A stretch of 64,000 nt of DNA from assembly GCF_028553785.1 (NCBI RefSeq), contig NZ_CP067136.1:248001-312000 (forward strand), in the 5' to 3' direction. Origin of the DNA: Paracoccus fistulariae (GTDB lineage Bacteria; Pseudomonadota; Alphaproteobacteria; Rhodobacterales; Rhodobacteraceae). Under the pieces are notes generated by a model that searched no databases, was not told the origin of the DNA, and saw only the letters and a program-made list of their open reading frames with translations. The stretch's first letter is position 1; every line of letters starts with the position of its first letter. This document shows positions 33,546-43,146 of the stretch, piece by piece. A program made the translations under genes and the position numbers.

Positions 33546-34602
33546 AGAGCCAGTCGCGATAACCGCTGCCTGTCAGGTCTTGCAGCGTCATGCCCTGTTT
33601 CTGCAACCGGTCGTCCAGTCCGGTTGCAATCTCTGAGGCCAGCGAAAATCCCTGATAGATCAGCGCGGAATAGATCTGAATCGCGCTGGCGCCCGCAGCG
33701 AGCTTCATCCAGGCGTCATTGATGTTGGAAATTCCACCGACGCCGATCAGCGGGATCTCTCCGCCGGTCTCATGGTAAAGACGGGCCAGAACGCGGGTCG
33801 CGCGGTCAAAGAGCGGCGCGCCGGACAGGCCACCGGCCTGATCGGCCTGACTGTCGGAAATCCCGTCGCGTGACAGTGTCGTATTGGTCGCAATGATCGC
33901 ATCAACCCCCGCCTCTTTCGCCACCGCGGCGATATCCGCGATTTCGGACATGTCCAGATCGGGGGCGATCTTGATGAAGATCGGGCGCCGTTCGGGCAGG
34001 CTGTCACGCGCCTCCATCACGCCATTCAGCAATGCGGCCAAAGCCTCGGGGCCTTGCAGGGCACGCAGCTTTTCGGTGTTGGGCGAGGAGACATTCACCG
34101 TCAGAAAATCGGCAGAGGCACCGGCGATGCGGACCACCTCGGCGAAATCTGCGGCGCGATCGGCGCTGTCTTTGTTCGCGCCGATATTCAGCCCCACCGG
34201 AATACCTGCCGGACGTCGCGACAGACGTTCCGCGATAGCCCGGGCACCCTCGTTATTGAAGCCGAAGCGGTTGATGATCGCGCGGTCGTCGCGCAGGCGG
34301 AACAGGCGCGGCTTGGGGTTGCCGGGCTGTGGTCGCGGGGTCGACGCCCCCAGTTCGATAAAGCCGAAGCCCGCGCGCATCAGCGGCGCGACGGCCTTGG
34401 CATTCTTGTCATAGCCCGCAGCCAGACCGACGGGGTTGGCCAGATGCAGCCCGGCGAAGCTGCAACGCAGCCGGTCCGATGTGACCGGCGCGCCCGGCAG
34501 GGGCACCAGCCCGCTGGCCAGCGCCTTGATCGACAGATCATGTGCCTGTTCGGGCGGCAGGGCATGCAACAGATGCAGCCCCATCTTTTCCAACATCTTC
34601 AT
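33544..34602 (-). CDS. pyrD: Dihydroorotate dehydrogenase (quinone), class 2
   Basis: A 352-aa membrane-associated FMN enzyme of pyrimidine synthesis that oxidises dihydroorotate and passes electrons to quinone. The N-terminal amphipathic helices ([22 protein letters not shown]) mark class 2. FMN/substrate motifs are [36 protein letters not shown], the catalytic Ser in [11 protein letters not shown], and [10 protein letters not shown]. The end has [12 protein letters not shown]. The start overlaps the stop of the upstream DUF952 gene (ATGA). Confidence 0.95.
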   Translation of the reverse strand: MKMLEKMGLHLLHALPPEQAHDLSIKALASGLVPLPGAPVTSDRLRCSFAGLHLANPVGLAAGYDKNAKAVAPLMRAGFGFIELGASTPRPQPGNPKPRLFRLRDDRAIINRFGFNNEGARAIAERLSRRPAGIPVGLNIGANKDSADRAADFAEVVRIAGASADFLTVNVSSPNTEKLRALQGPEALAALLNGVMEARDSLPERRPIFIKIAPDLDMSEIADIAAVAKEAGVDAIIATNTTLSRDGISDSQADQAGGLSGAPLFDRATRVLARLYHETGGEIPLIGVGGISNINDAWMKLAAGASAIQIYSALIYQGFSLASEIATGLDDRLQKQGMTLQDLTGSGYRDWL

Positions 34603-34934
34603 TCCAGCGGTCCCGTCTCATGCCCGTTTTCGCCGCGCCTCAGCAACCGTGTCCAGACGATATCCGACATGCGCAGGGGGCGATAGAGATGGGGAAACAA
34701 CGCGCCGCCGCGTGAGGGCTCCCACCTCAGATCCGCCGCCATGCTGCCTTCGCCGCAGGCCAGCAATTGCACCTCTTCCTCATCCGCGAAATGCTTGCGC
34801 AGGGTTTCCGCCACCTGCCCGGCGGTGGACAGATGGACATAGCCATCCGCCAGATCGACCGGCGCGCCATCGGTCTGACCGTCGCGCTGCATCCGGGCCC
34901 ATTCGGCGGGGCGAAGTATCTTGTAAGCCAACAT
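34599..34934 (-). CDS. DUF952 family protein
   Basis: A 111-aa DUF952 protein. The pattern [37 protein letters not shown] and [19 protein letters not shown] is the family signature. The fold is related to glutathione-S-transferase-like/ADP-ribosyl-type small domains, but the activity is unknown. It is translationally coupled to pyrD, a pairing that I have no functional explanation for. Confidence 0.88.
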   Translation of the reverse strand: MLAYKILRPAEWARMQRDGQTDGAPVDLADGYVHLSTAGQVAETLRKHFADEEEVQLLACGEGSMAADLRWEPSRGGALFPHLYRPLRMSDIVWTRLLRRGENGHETGPLE

Positions 34935-35047
34935 AACCGCATTTGCCTTGTCCCTTTCCCTGTGGTCAAGGGCTGCTGTTCTATTTGACGCATGCGATGC
35001 GCCGCGCCAATCTGTTGCCGGAGATACAATCGCACATGAAGGGAATC

Positions 35048-36655
35048 ATGATGGCGCTTCGCTTTCTGACCGCAGCCTCTGTCGTCGCGCTTTGCGCGGG
35101 ATCAGCGCAGGCCGAAACGGTGTTGCATATCTTGCATACGAACGACCTGCACAGCCGCGTCGAACCGATCAACAAATATGACAGCACCTGCGACGAAGAG
35201 ACCAAGGCAGCCGGAGAATGCTTTGGCGGCGTCGCCCGCGTCGCGGCCAAGGTCAAGGAATTGCGCGACCAGATCACGGCGGATGGCGGCAATGTGCTGG
35301 TGCTGGATGCGGGCGACCAGTATCAGGGCTCGCTCTTCTACACGACCTACAAGGGCAAGGATGTCGCCGAATATATGAACGCCATCGGCTATGACGCGAT
35401 GGCGCTTGGCAATCACGAATTCGATGACGGTCCCGAAGGTCTGCTGAACCTGGTGGATGGTGTGGATTTCCCCGTCGTGTCGGGCAATCTGGATCTGTCG
35501 CAATCCCAGATCCTCAAGGGCAAGGTCGGCGATGTGCTGACGCTGGAGGTTGGCGGCGAAAAGATCGGCATCGTTTCGGCATTGGCGATGGACACGCCGG
35601 AAACCGCCTCGCCGGGGCCGAATGTGATCTTCATGGATGATATCGACAGCATGAAGGCCGATGTTCAGGAACTGACCGATGCGGGCGTGAACAAGATCAT
35701 CGCGCTGACCCATACCGGCTATCTGCGCGATCAGGAATATGCCAGCCAGGTCGAGGGGCTGGACGCGGTGGTCGGTGGCCATTCGCAGATCCTGCTGGGC
35801 GATCTGGAGGGGGCGAAAGGTCCTTATCCGACCATGGTAACCGGCCCGGACGGGACCGAGATCCCGGTCGTGACCGCCTATGGCTATTCCAAATATCTGG
35901 GCCATCTGGTGCTGACCTTTGACGATGATGGCAAGCTGCTGAAGGCCGAAGGCGCGCCGATCCTGCTGGACAGCAGCGTCCCCGAGGATGAGGCCCTCGT
36001 CGCCCGGATTGCCGAGATGTCCGGACCCATCAAGGCCCTGCGCGAAGAAACCGTGGCCGAAACGACGGCCTCGATTGACGGGGATCGTGCCAATTGCCGC
36101 GCCCGCGAATGCGAGATGGGCGTGCTGGTCGCCGATGCGATGCTGGACCGCGTCGCGTCGCAAGGCGTCAGCATCGCGATTGCCAATGGCGGCGGGCTGC
36201 GCGCCTCGATCGATGCAGGCCCGGTCACGATGGGCGAGGTCTATACCGTGCTGCCCTTCCAGAACACGCTGGCGACCTTCCAGTTGAAGGGCGCCGATGT
36301 GGTCACCGCGCTGGAAAACGGGGCCAGTCAATATGAGGAAGGCGGCGGCCGTTTCGCACAGGTTGCAGGGCTGAAATACACCGTGACGCCCACGGCCGAG
36401 GTCGGATCGCGGATCAGCGATGTGATGGTGCGGGATGGCGAGGATTGGGCACCCATCGACCCCGAGGCCATCTATGGCGTGGTGTCGAACAACTACATGC
36501 GCGGCGGCGGCGATGGCTATGACGTCTTTGCCACCAATGCTCAGAAAGTCTATGATTTCGGCCCCGACCTGGCCGAGGTGCTGGCCGATTACCTGTCGGG
36601 CTATGAGGGGAATTACAAACCCTACATGGACGGGCGCATCACCGTCGTCGAATAG
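35048..36655 (+). CDS. Secreted 5'-nucleotidase/2',3'-cyclic phosphodiesterase family protein
   Basis: A 535-aa periplasmic enzyme that dephosphorylates nucleotides for salvage. The signal peptide is MMALRFLTAASVVALCAGSA, with cleavage near AQA. The N-terminal metallophosphatase carries LHTNDLHSR, DAGDQYQGS, GNHEFDDG, LTHTGYLRD and GGHSQI. The C-terminal 5'-nucleotidase substrate domain has NGGGLRASIDAGPVTMGEVYTVLPFQN and the GGDGYDVF loop. One of the closely spaced ATGs at 35036, 35048 or 35051 is the start. 35048 is chosen for the AAGGGA site and compact signal peptide. Confidence 0.92.
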   Translation: MMALRFLTAASVVALCAGSAQAETVLHILHTNDLHSRVEPINKYDSTCDEETKAAGECFGGVARVAAKVKELRDQITADGGNVLVLDAGDQYQGSLFYTTYKGKDVAEYMNAIGYDAMALGNHEFDDGPEGLLNLVDGVDFPVVSGNLDLSQSQILKGKVGDVLTLEVGGEKIGIVSALAMDTPETASPGPNVIFMDDIDSMKADVQELTDAGVNKIIALTHTGYLRDQEYASQVEGLDAVVGGHSQILLGDLEGAKGPYPTMVTGPDGTEIPVVTAYGYSKYLGHLVLTFDDDGKLLKAEGAPILLDSSVPEDEALVARIAEMSGPIKALREETVAETTASIDGDRANCRARECEMGVLVADAMLDRVASQGVSIAIANGGGLRASIDAGPVTMGEVYTVLPFQNTLATFQLKGADVVTALENGASQYEEGGGRFAQVAGLKYTVTPTAEVGSRISDVMVRDGEDWAPIDPEAIYGVVSNNYMRGGGDGYDVFATNAQKVYDFGPDLAEVLADYLSGYEGNYKPYMDGRITVVE

Positions 36656-36687
36656 ACGGGCTTTTGTCGGGAAAAGCCTCTGTCAGG

Positions 36688-36715
36688 AAAAGGCCGCCGC
36701 AGCGCGGCCTTTTTT
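36688..36715. terminator. Bidirectional intrinsic terminator
   Basis: AAAAGGCCGC (36688-36697) pairs with GCGGCCTTTT (36704-36713) around a 6-nt loop. T-runs follow on the plus strand and A-runs precede, so it can end both the 5'-nucleotidase gene and the converging acetyltransferase gene. Confidence 0.92.
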
Positions 36716-37194
36716 CATGGTTGCAGCCGCAGCCCCAGATAGATGACATCGGGCAGGGGGTTGGGGTAATAGGCCTCTATCCGCTGAAACCCCTGCCGCT
36801 CATAGATGCGGATCGCGCTGTCCAGCGATGTCAGCGTATCCAGCACCATGCGCTGATATCCGGCGCTTTTCGCAGCCTCAAGGATTGCCGCGCTCAGCGC
36901 CCGTCCAAGGCCCAGACCGCGCGCGGCGGGCCGCAGATACAGGCGCTTCATCTCGCAGGTCTGCGCGTCCAGCGGGCGCATCGCAACACAGCCAAGGGCC
37001 ACGCCGTCCGCATCCTCGGCAATCAGGCATATCCCCTGCGGTTCCGCATATTTTCCGGGCAATCCGGCAAGTTCCGCCTCGAAGCCCTGAAAATCCAGAT
37101 CCTTGCCCAGCCAGTCGGCATATTCGCGAAACAGCGCGCGAATGGTGTCGGCATCGTCGGGAAAGCGGGCGGGGCGGATGCGGTGCTGTGTCAT
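36715..37194 (-). CDS. GNAT-family N-acetyltransferase
   Basis: A 159-aa acetyltransferase. The acetyl-CoA pyrophosphate-binding loop is RPAARGLGLGRALS (about residues 88-101). Before it is MKRLYLRP, the typical beta4 strand, and after it DTLTSLDSAIRIYERQGFQRIEAYYPNP. The substrate cannot be predicted. It is a stand-alone gene whose stop lies at the edge of the shared terminator. Confidence 0.87.
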   Translation of the reverse strand: MTQHRIRPARFPDDADTIRALFREYADWLGKDLDFQGFEAELAGLPGKYAEPQGICLIAEDADGVALGCVAMRPLDAQTCEMKRLYLRPAARGLGLGRALSAAILEAAKSAGYQRMVLDTLTSLDSAIRIYERQGFQRIEAYYPNPLPDVIYLGLRLQP

Positions 37195-37234
37195 GCGCCG
37201 AAACTATGCCGCGTCAAAACCGCGCGCAAGGCAG

Positions 37235-38383
37235 CTACAGCGGCTCGATCAACCGCCGGTGGGTGTTGCGGCTGAAGCGCTGGACCAGTTGCCGCGCCTC
37301 TCGCCCTGTCAGAAAGCGCCGCGCCCCGGCGGGACGAAAACCGGCCTGCGCCAGTTCCGGAAACAGGGTCAGGATTTCGCGCCGGGCCTTTGCGCCGACC
37401 GAATTCATCGCCTGCGGGCCGGTATAAAGGCTCTCGGTCCAGGCGCCGTTGGACAGAACCAACTCGTGCCGGTCGAACAGCATGTGGTAATAGGTGACGC
37501 CCTGCGGCGGGTTCAGGACCTCGATCCCCGGCAGCCCGACCAGATGTTTCGCCGCCACCAGCGCCTCATCCAATTCCAGCAGGCGGCGGGCGATGCGGCT
37601 GCGGATCAGGATGCGATGCTGCGGCGAGACCACCAGATCGCGCGCGGGCAGGCCGTCGCCAATCGCCCCGGCCCGGATCAGGATCGGGCGCAGGTTCGGT
37701 TGCAGGTCCAGCCGCGCCGCATCCACCAGCGTCGCGCCGATCCAGCGGATCGGGCAGGGGCCGTGATCGCTGGTCAGGATCAGATCGCCCGGTGCCAGAT
37801 CCTCGATCCGGCGCGCGCCCTGCGTGGTGGCTATCAGCGTGCCTGCGGCGAAACAGGGCGCGGAGTCCTGCGCCGGATAATCCACCGCGTCATTGGTGCT
37901 GCCGATGCTTTGCAGGCCGACATAGCGATAGCCTTTGGTCGGATCGAAGACCGGTTGTTCGCCATTCGGCAGGGTCTTGGGGAAAATCAGGACTGAATAG
38001 CGGTCGCCCAATTCGCTGCCCAGCCCGCCCGAGGTGAAGCTGCGTGGAAACAGCACCAGAAATTCGTTGAAGCTGCCATCGGGATTGGGCGTGGTCTCGC
38101 GGATGATCGAGCTGAGATAGTTCGACAGTTGCGTGCCCGCGGGGATCACCGGCCCCGAGGGGTTGAAGGCCACGTCCTGGGCCAGGGTCTGCATCGTCTC
38201 ATCCGGGGTATAGCGGCCGGATTCGAATTGCGTGTCATCGTCGATCAGGGTGATTTCGGACAGGACCGGATCGTTGAAACTGATCTCGCCGCTGCTGTTG
38301 GACCAGGGCACCCATCGTGCCGATCCGCTGGATGCCGATCCGATGGGCTGGCCCACCGTCAGCATCGTGACATTGTATTCCAT
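37235..38383 (-). CDS. Hint-domain (Hedgehog/intein-fold) protein, second copy
   Basis: A 382-aa paralogue of the protein at 11941-13071. The N-terminal 170 residues are beta-rich and unrelated in sequence to the first copy. The Hint_2-type domain starts at Cys177 (APCFAAGTLIATTQGARRIEDL), with VVSPQHRILIRSRIARR and YYHMLFDRHELVLSNGAWTESLY, then a C-terminal AREILTLFPEL tail that both proteins share. Hint domains self-process at the first Cys. What is released here is not known. A perfect CtrA-type box and an 11-bp palindrome lie upstream (38476-38513). Confidence 0.86.
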   Translation of the reverse strand: MEYNVTMLTVGQPIGSASSGSARWVPWSNSSGEISFNDPVLSEITLIDDDTQFESGRYTPDETMQTLAQDVAFNPSGPVIPAGTQLSNYLSSIIRETTPNPDGSFNEFLVLFPRSFTSGGLGSELGDRYSVLIFPKTLPNGEQPVFDPTKGYRYVGLQSIGSTNDAVDYPAQDSAPCFAAGTLIATTQGARRIEDLAPGDLILTSDHGPCPIRWIGATLVDAARLDLQPNLRPILIRAGAIGDGLPARDLVVSPQHRILIRSRIARRLLELDEALVAAKHLVGLPGIEVLNPPQGVTYYHMLFDRHELVLSNGAWTESLYTGPQAMNSVGAKARREILTLFPELAQAGFRPAGARRFLTGREARQLVQRFSRNTHRRLIEPL

Positions 38384-38475
38384 CTTCCCCCCGGTCAGTT
38401 GCCATGACCAGTCCGATCTGACGCCGGACTTTCAAAGCTGCCTCAGCGGCCCTGATCCTTGGGGTTAGGAGCAAT

Positions 38476-38505
38476 GGGTTAACGATTGGTAAAGATCGTT
38501 AACCC
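38476..38505. repeat. Perfect 11-bp inverted repeat upstream of the second Hint gene
   Basis: GGGTTAACGAT (38476-38486), an 8-nt spacer, ATCGTTAACCC (38495-38505). It sits about 93-122 bp before the Hint start codon. It contains two GTTAAC half-sites and shares its right arm with the TTAA-N7-TTAA box. There is no T-run, so it looks like a protein-binding site rather than a terminator. Confidence 0.6.
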
Positions 38506-38513
38506 TCTCTTAA
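38499..38513. promoter_or_regulatory. CtrA-type box upstream of the second Hint gene
   Basis: TTAA (38499-38502), seven bases, TTAA (38510-38513), a perfect match to the CtrA consensus and 116 bp from the start codon at 38383. The equivalent box at the first Hint gene lies 128 bp upstream. Confidence 0.5.
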
Positions 38514-38545
38514 AAAAGGTTTATTATGTCTGATATGCCTGCGTA

Positions 38546-39529
38546 TTATTGGCCGGTTTGCAAGGCCGGACCTGTGCCGCGCTCGCGATAGGGCGTGCCG
38601 CCATATTGCGCGCGATAGCATTTCGAGAAATGCGAGGGGCTGGAAAAGCCCGAGGCCAGCGCGACCTCGATGATCGACATTTCGGTCTGCATCAGCAGAT
38701 TGCGCGCGCGGGCCAGACGCGTCTCCATGTAATAGCGTTTCGGGCTGCGGTTCAGATAGCGGCGGAACAGCCGTTCCAATTGCCGCGTGGACATGCCCGC
38801 ATCCGAGGCTAGTTGCGCGGGGCTGATCGGCTCTTCCAGATTGGCCTCCATCCGCGCGATCACCGTGGCAAGGCGCGGATGGCGTACGCCTATGCGCGTC
38901 GGGATCGACAGGCGCTGCCGGTCCTGATCGGTGCGGATGGTGGTGTGCAGCATCTGGTCGGCGATCTCGGCCGCCAGCGCATCGCCATGCGACACCGCGA
39001 TCAGATGCAGCATCAGATCGATCGACGAAGTGCCCCCGGCAGCCGTCAGCCGGTTGCCATCCTGCACGAAGACTGACCGATACAGATCGACCTCGGGGAA
39101 GGCCTCGGCAAAGCCGTCATGGTTTTCCCAGTGGATCGTCGCCTTGCGCCCGTCCAGAAGCCCGGCCTCGGCCAGGATCCAGGCCCCGGTGCAGACCGCC
39201 CCCATCGTCGCCCCGCCGCGCGACTGACGGCGCAGCCAGTTCAGCACCGGCTTGCAGATTTCCTTGGAAATCTCGGTGCCGCCGCAGACGATGACCACAT
39301 CGCCATGTTCGACCGGGCTGTCCTGATCCAGCCCGCCATCCAGCATCACCCGCGTCCCGTTGGAACAGGTGGCCGACTCGCCGCCCGGACCGACCAGACG
39401 CCAGGTGAACAGATTGCCGCGTGAGGATCTGTTGGCCAGCCGCAAGGGCTCTATCGCTGCGGTAAAGGGCAGCATGGTGAACCGGTTCAGCAAAAGAAAT
39501 GTGAATCGGCGGGGTTTCGTTGATGGCAT
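38546..39529 (-). CDS. GlxA-family AraC-type transcriptional regulator
   Basis: A 327-aa regulator. A DJ-1/PfpI-like amidase-fold sensor fills residues about 8-190 (LLLNRFTMLPFTAAIEPLRLANR, and MGAVCTGAWILAEAGLLDG at the nucleophile-elbow position). An AraC DNA-binding domain fills about 220-318 with two helix-turn-helices (QLASDAGMSTRQLERLFRRYL and IIEVALASGFSSPSHFSKCYRAQYG). The N-terminal pattern is like regulators of glycine betaine/carnitine catabolism (GbdR, CdhR). No such catabolic genes lie nearby, so the effector is unknown. Confidence 0.9.
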   Translation of the reverse strand: MPSTKPRRFTFLLLNRFTMLPFTAAIEPLRLANRSSRGNLFTWRLVGPGGESATCSNGTRVMLDGGLDQDSPVEHGDVVIVCGGTEISKEICKPVLNWLRRQSRGGATMGAVCTGAWILAEAGLLDGRKATIHWENHDGFAEAFPEVDLYRSVFVQDGNRLTAAGGTSSIDLMLHLIAVSHGDALAAEIADQMLHTTIRTDQDRQRLSIPTRIGVRHPRLATVIARMEANLEEPISPAQLASDAGMSTRQLERLFRRYLNRSPKRYYMETRLARARNLLMQTEMSIIEVALASGFSSPSHFSKCYRAQYGGTPYRERGTGPALQTGQ

Positions 39530-39695
39530 CGGCGCTGTCTTCGTAACTCATTGATGATGATACATCAGCAGGGATCGCGATGCATAGCAAGACTTCGCGA
39601 ATCACGGACCCCGCCGCGCAGCTTGCGAGAAAGCGGACTTTCGCTTGTCGGGCAATGCGCCTATATGAGGGTCAGTTTTCAAAGGAGCGTGAACG

Positions 39696-41102
39696 ATGAC
39701 GCAGGATATCCGCAAGACCGCCACCCAAAGCTGGGACAAGGCCGGCTGGCGCAACTATCCCCGCGTCCAGATGCCGGATTATCCCGATCAGGCGGCACTG
39801 GAGGCGGCAGAAAAGCAACTGCGCCGCTATCCGCCGCTGGTTTTCGCGGGCGAGGCAAGCCGTCTGAAGGCGGAACTGGCAGATGTCGCGGCGGGCCGTG
39901 CCTTCCTGTTGCAGGGCGGCGACTGTGCTGAAAGTTTTGGCGAATTCAGCGCCGACAATATCCGCGACACCTTCAAGGTGATCCTGCAGATGGCCGTCGT
40001 GCTGACCTGGGGTGCGCAACTGCCGGTGATCAAGGTGGGCCGTATGGCCGGGCAATTCGCCAAGCCGCGCAGCGCGCCAACCGAAACCGTGGGCGGGGTG
40101 GAACTGCCCAGCTATCGCGGCGACATCATCAATGGCTTCGACTTCTCGGCCGAGGCGCGGATCCCCGATCCGCAACGGATGTTGTCGGCCTATACGCAAT
40201 CGGCGGCCTCGCTGAACCTGCTGCGCGCCTTCAGCACCGGCGGCTATGCGGATATGCACCGCGTCCAGAACTGGATCGCCGATTTCGTCGGTGGCCCGGA
40301 AGCCGCGAAATATCGCGATATCGCGGATCGCATCCGCGATGCGATGGCCTTCATGGAGGCCGCAGGCGTCAATTCCGATACCGCGCATCAGCTGTCCAAG
40401 GTCGATTTCTACACCAGCCACGAAGCCCTGCTGCTGGAATATGAAGAGGCGCTGGCCCGCGTCGATACGACCAGCGGTCTGCCGGTTGCGGGGTCGGGTC
40501 ACATGATCTGGATCGGCGATCGCACCCGTCAGCCCGATGGCGCGCATGTCGAATTTGCACGCGGCGTGCAGAACCCGATCGGCCTGAAGACCGGTCCCTC
40601 GACCACTGCCGAGGATCTGAAGGTGCTGATGGCCAAGCTGAACCCGCAGAACGAGGCTGGCCGCCTGACCCTGATCGCGCGCTTTGGCGCGGGCAAGGTC
40701 GGCGATCACCTGCCGCGCCTGATCAAGGCGGTTGAGGAAGAGGGTGCGAATGTCGTCTGGTCCTGCGACCCGATGCACGGCAACGTCATCAAATCCTCGA
40801 CCGGGTACAAGACGCGCCAGTTCGATTCGATCCTGCGCGAGGTCCGCGAATTCTTTGCCATCCACAAGGCCGAGGGCACGATCCCCGGCGGCGTGCATTT
40901 CGAGATGACCGGCAAGGATGTGACCGAATGCACCGGCGGCGTGCGCGCGGTCACGGATGAGGATCTGTCGGACCGCTATCACACCGCCTGCGACCCGCGC
41001 CTGAATGCCAGCCAGTCGCTGGAACTGGCCTTCCTGGTCGCCGAGGAACTGCGCGGCCGTCGCGAGGCCGCAGCCCCGACGCGGAACGCCCGCGCGGGCT
41101 GA
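39696..41102 (+). CDS. 3-deoxy-7-phosphoheptulonate synthase, class II
   Basis: A 468-aa plant-type DAHP synthase catalysing the first step of the shikimate pathway from PEP and erythrose 4-phosphate. Class II motifs are [11 protein letters not shown] (residues about 72-82), [42 protein letters not shown] and [17 protein letters not shown]. Near the end come [20 protein letters not shown] and [18 protein letters not shown]. The start follows GGAGCGTGAACG. It is monocistronic with its own terminator. Confidence 0.95.
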   Translation: MTQDIRKTATQSWDKAGWRNYPRVQMPDYPDQAALEAAEKQLRRYPPLVFAGEASRLKAELADVAAGRAFLLQGGDCAESFGEFSADNIRDTFKVILQMAVVLTWGAQLPVIKVGRMAGQFAKPRSAPTETVGGVELPSYRGDIINGFDFSAEARIPDPQRMLSAYTQSAASLNLLRAFSTGGYADMHRVQNWIADFVGGPEAAKYRDIADRIRDAMAFMEAAGVNSDTAHQLSKVDFYTSHEALLLEYEEALARVDTTSGLPVAGSGHMIWIGDRTRQPDGAHVEFARGVQNPIGLKTGPSTTAEDLKVLMAKLNPQNEAGRLTLIARFGAGKVGDHLPRLIKAVEEEGANVVWSCDPMHGNVIKSSTGYKTRQFDSILREVREFFAIHKAEGTIPGGVHFEMTGKDVTECTGGVRAVTDEDLSDRYHTACDPRLNASQSLELAFLVAEELRGRREAAAPTRNARAG

Positions 41103-41119
41103 TCACGTCGCAGCCATTG

Positions 41120-41154
41120 AAAAAGGCGGCCGGGACACCCGCGCCGCCTTTTTT
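41120..41154. terminator. Bidirectional intrinsic terminator after the DAHP synthase gene
   Basis: AAAAAGGCGGC (41120-41130) pairs with GCCGCCTTTTT (41143-41153). The 12-nt loop itself forms CGGG/CCCG. T-runs are available on both strands, so it also serves the converging acyltransferase gene (stop at 41178). Confidence 0.93.
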
Positions 41155-41177
41155 CATGCCCGCCGCCGCCGCGCGGG

Positions 41178-42050
41178 CTATTTCCAGCGCCGGTGCACCC
41201 AGAACCATTGCCCCATATTCTGCCGCACCAGCATTTCCAGATCGTCATTCAGCGCCTGCATCATCTCGGCAGGTTCGCCCTCGGGGATCGGACTGCCGAC
41301 ATGCACGCGAAAGCTCAGCCCGTCGGGCTGGCGGATCCCGTGGACCGGGATCAACAGCGCGTCATAGCGCAGCGCCAGTTCCGCAGGCGTCAGAACCGTG
41401 CGGCTGGGCAGGTCGAAAAAGCGCAGCTCGGGCGAGTGGCGGTCATATTGGTCAAAGCCAAGCGCCAGCCAGCCACCGCCTTTCAGAAACCGCAGCATCG
41501 AGGCCAGACCGGCGCGACCACGGGGGAACAGCGGCTCGGCGATGGCGGTGATGGCGGGGATGTAATGGCGGTTGAAGGCCTCATTGTTCATCGGCCGATA
41601 CAGCGCGCCGACCGGATAGCCACGGCCCGACAGCGCCGCCCGCATGGCGTCGTAATTGCCAAAATGGGCGCAGGCGATAATGACCGGGCGCTGGCTTTCA
41701 AAAGCCTCTTCCAAAGCCTGCAGGCCCGGCCCTTCCAGCGGATCGGCCTCGTGAATGCGGCGGGTGAATTCATCGCCCGAATAGATCTCGGCGACGGAAC
41801 GGCCCGTATTGTCGGGCACCTGCCGGGTCAGTGCCTTGACCTCATCCGCGCCCAGATCCGGGCGTGCAAGGGCCAGATTGTCGCGCACCCGTCCGCGCCA
41901 TCCGGCGACAGGTGCCAGCACGCTTGAAAACAGCCAGCCGACGGCAGGGATACGCTTGTCATAGGGCAGAAGTCCCGCCAGCCTGATCACCGCCAGAAAC
42001 GCCGCATTGCCGATCCGGTCAAGGAGTGAGGGTTTGTCGTTCTGGCTCAT
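41178..42050 (-). CDS. LpxL/HtrB-type lysophospholipid/lipid A acyltransferase
   Basis: A 290-aa inner-membrane acyltransferase. The family catalytic HX4D motif is H129-FGNY-D134 (ACAHFGNYDAMR). It is preceded by an N-terminal membrane segment (about residues 14-50, with DRIGNAAFLAVIRLAGLLPYD) and followed by GFDQYDRHSPELRFFDLP and the C-terminal NMGQWFWVHRRWK, typical of late lipid A acyltransferases. The acyl acceptor is probably lipid A. The start overlaps the stop of the DMT transporter gene by 4 bp. Confidence 0.9.
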   Translation of the reverse strand: MSQNDKPSLLDRIGNAAFLAVIRLAGLLPYDKRIPAVGWLFSSVLAPVAGWRGRVRDNLALARPDLGADEVKALTRQVPDNTGRSVAEIYSGDEFTRRIHEADPLEGPGLQALEEAFESQRPVIIACAHFGNYDAMRAALSGRGYPVGALYRPMNNEAFNRHYIPAITAIAEPLFPRGRAGLASMLRFLKGGGWLALGFDQYDRHSPELRFFDLPSRTVLTPAELALRYDALLIPVHGIRQPDGLSFRVHVGSPIPEGEPAEMMQALNDDLEMLVRQNMGQWFWVHRRWK

Positions 42051-42970
42051 GGATCCCTTTGCGCCGCGTGGGCCTCGCGCGACCAGACATAAAGACCCGC
42101 GATCACGATAATCGCCGCGCCCAGAATCGTCCAGCGATCGGGCAACTGGTCAAAGAACAGCCAGCCCCAGAACCCGGCCCAGATCAGGCCGGTATAGCCA
42201 AAGGGCGCCAGCGACCCGGCCTCGGCCACCGAAAAGGCGCGCACCAGCAGCCATTGGCTGAGCGTGCCAAAGATCGCCAGCGCCGCGAACAGCCACAGAT
42301 CCTGCGCGGCAATCGGCTGCCAGGTGAAGGGCACAAGGGCCGAGGTGACGATACTGCCAATCACCGCCGACCACATGACCGAGGTGGCGACCGAATCAGA
42401 GCGTACCATGCGCGTCAGCAGCGCCCCGGCGGCAAAGCTGAAGGCGCCGATCATCGGCAGCAGCGCGGCGGGCTGAAAAACGCCCAGGCCGGGGCGGATG
42501 ATGATCAGGGCGCCGATCAGCGCGGCGACGATCCCCATGATCCGGCGGGGGCCGATCTTTTCGCCCAGAAACAGCGCCGCGCCCAGCGTGATCAGCACCG
42601 GATTGGTGTCCATGATCGCCGTCGCCTCGGCCAACCCGATGAATTGCAACGAGGTAAAGAACAACCCGATCGAGCATAGCTGCATGAGCGCGCGCGCGAA
42701 TTGTAGCCCCGGCTGGCGCGTGCGCATCAGCGTCAGCACGCCCCCACGAAAGATCAGCATGAAGATCAGCAGGTTGCCCACGAAACGCGCCCAGACGACC
42801 TGCAGGACCGGATAGGTCATGGTCAGTTGCTTGGCCGCCGAATCCATCAGCGTGAACCCCACGATGGCCGCCAGCATCAGCGCAATCCCCGTCGCCTGAT
42901 CCTGACCGGGGCGGTGCAGCCCGTCTTTTTCGCGGCCCATCAGGGCAAAGGCTCGCGCCAGCACGCGCAT
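42047..42970 (-). CDS. DMT-family (EamA) transporter
   Basis: A 307-aa membrane protein with ten predicted helices in two EamA repeats. The first repeat starts at ATGIALMLAAIVGFTLMDSAAKQL, and the second near PMIGAFSFAAGALLTRMV. Conserved features include LGEKIGPRRIMGIVAALIGALIIIRPG between the repeats and FFDQLPDRWTILGAAIIVIAGLYVW at the end. The substrate is unknown. RhaT/YdcZ-like metabolite export is the general family role. ATG at 42970 has GAGG upstream. The frame is open to 43096 but without signals. Confidence 0.88.
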   Translation of the reverse strand: MRVLARAFALMGREKDGLHRPGQDQATGIALMLAAIVGFTLMDSAAKQLTMTYPVLQVVWARFVGNLLIFMLIFRGGVLTLMRTRQPGLQFARALMQLCSIGLFFTSLQFIGLAEATAIMDTNPVLITLGAALFLGEKIGPRRIMGIVAALIGALIIIRPGLGVFQPAALLPMIGAFSFAAGALLTRMVRSDSVATSVMWSAVIGSIVTSALVPFTWQPIAAQDLWLFAALAIFGTLSQWLLVRAFSVAEAGSLAPFGYTGLIWAGFWGWLFFDQLPDRWTILGAAIIVIAGLYVWSREAHAAQRDP

Positions 42971-43146
42971 CGGCAGACCTCGTGATGTGATGGTTTCGGA
43001 CAGGGCCGGGATTTGTTTCGCGACCGCCGCGCCAATGTCTTGATTTTCGGCGGGTTGTAAAGGCGGTGGCGGAAAACAACCCGCAGACCGTGCCATGGCG
43101 GCATCGCGGCAAACCCGATCCGCCGCATGGGGCGGGTCGGACAGAT

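Noticed and set aside
43051..43083. Inverted repeat CGGGTTGT/ACAACCCG between xerD and the DMT transporter gene
   Set aside because: 17-nt loop and no T-run on either strand. Not strong enough to call a terminator or operator.
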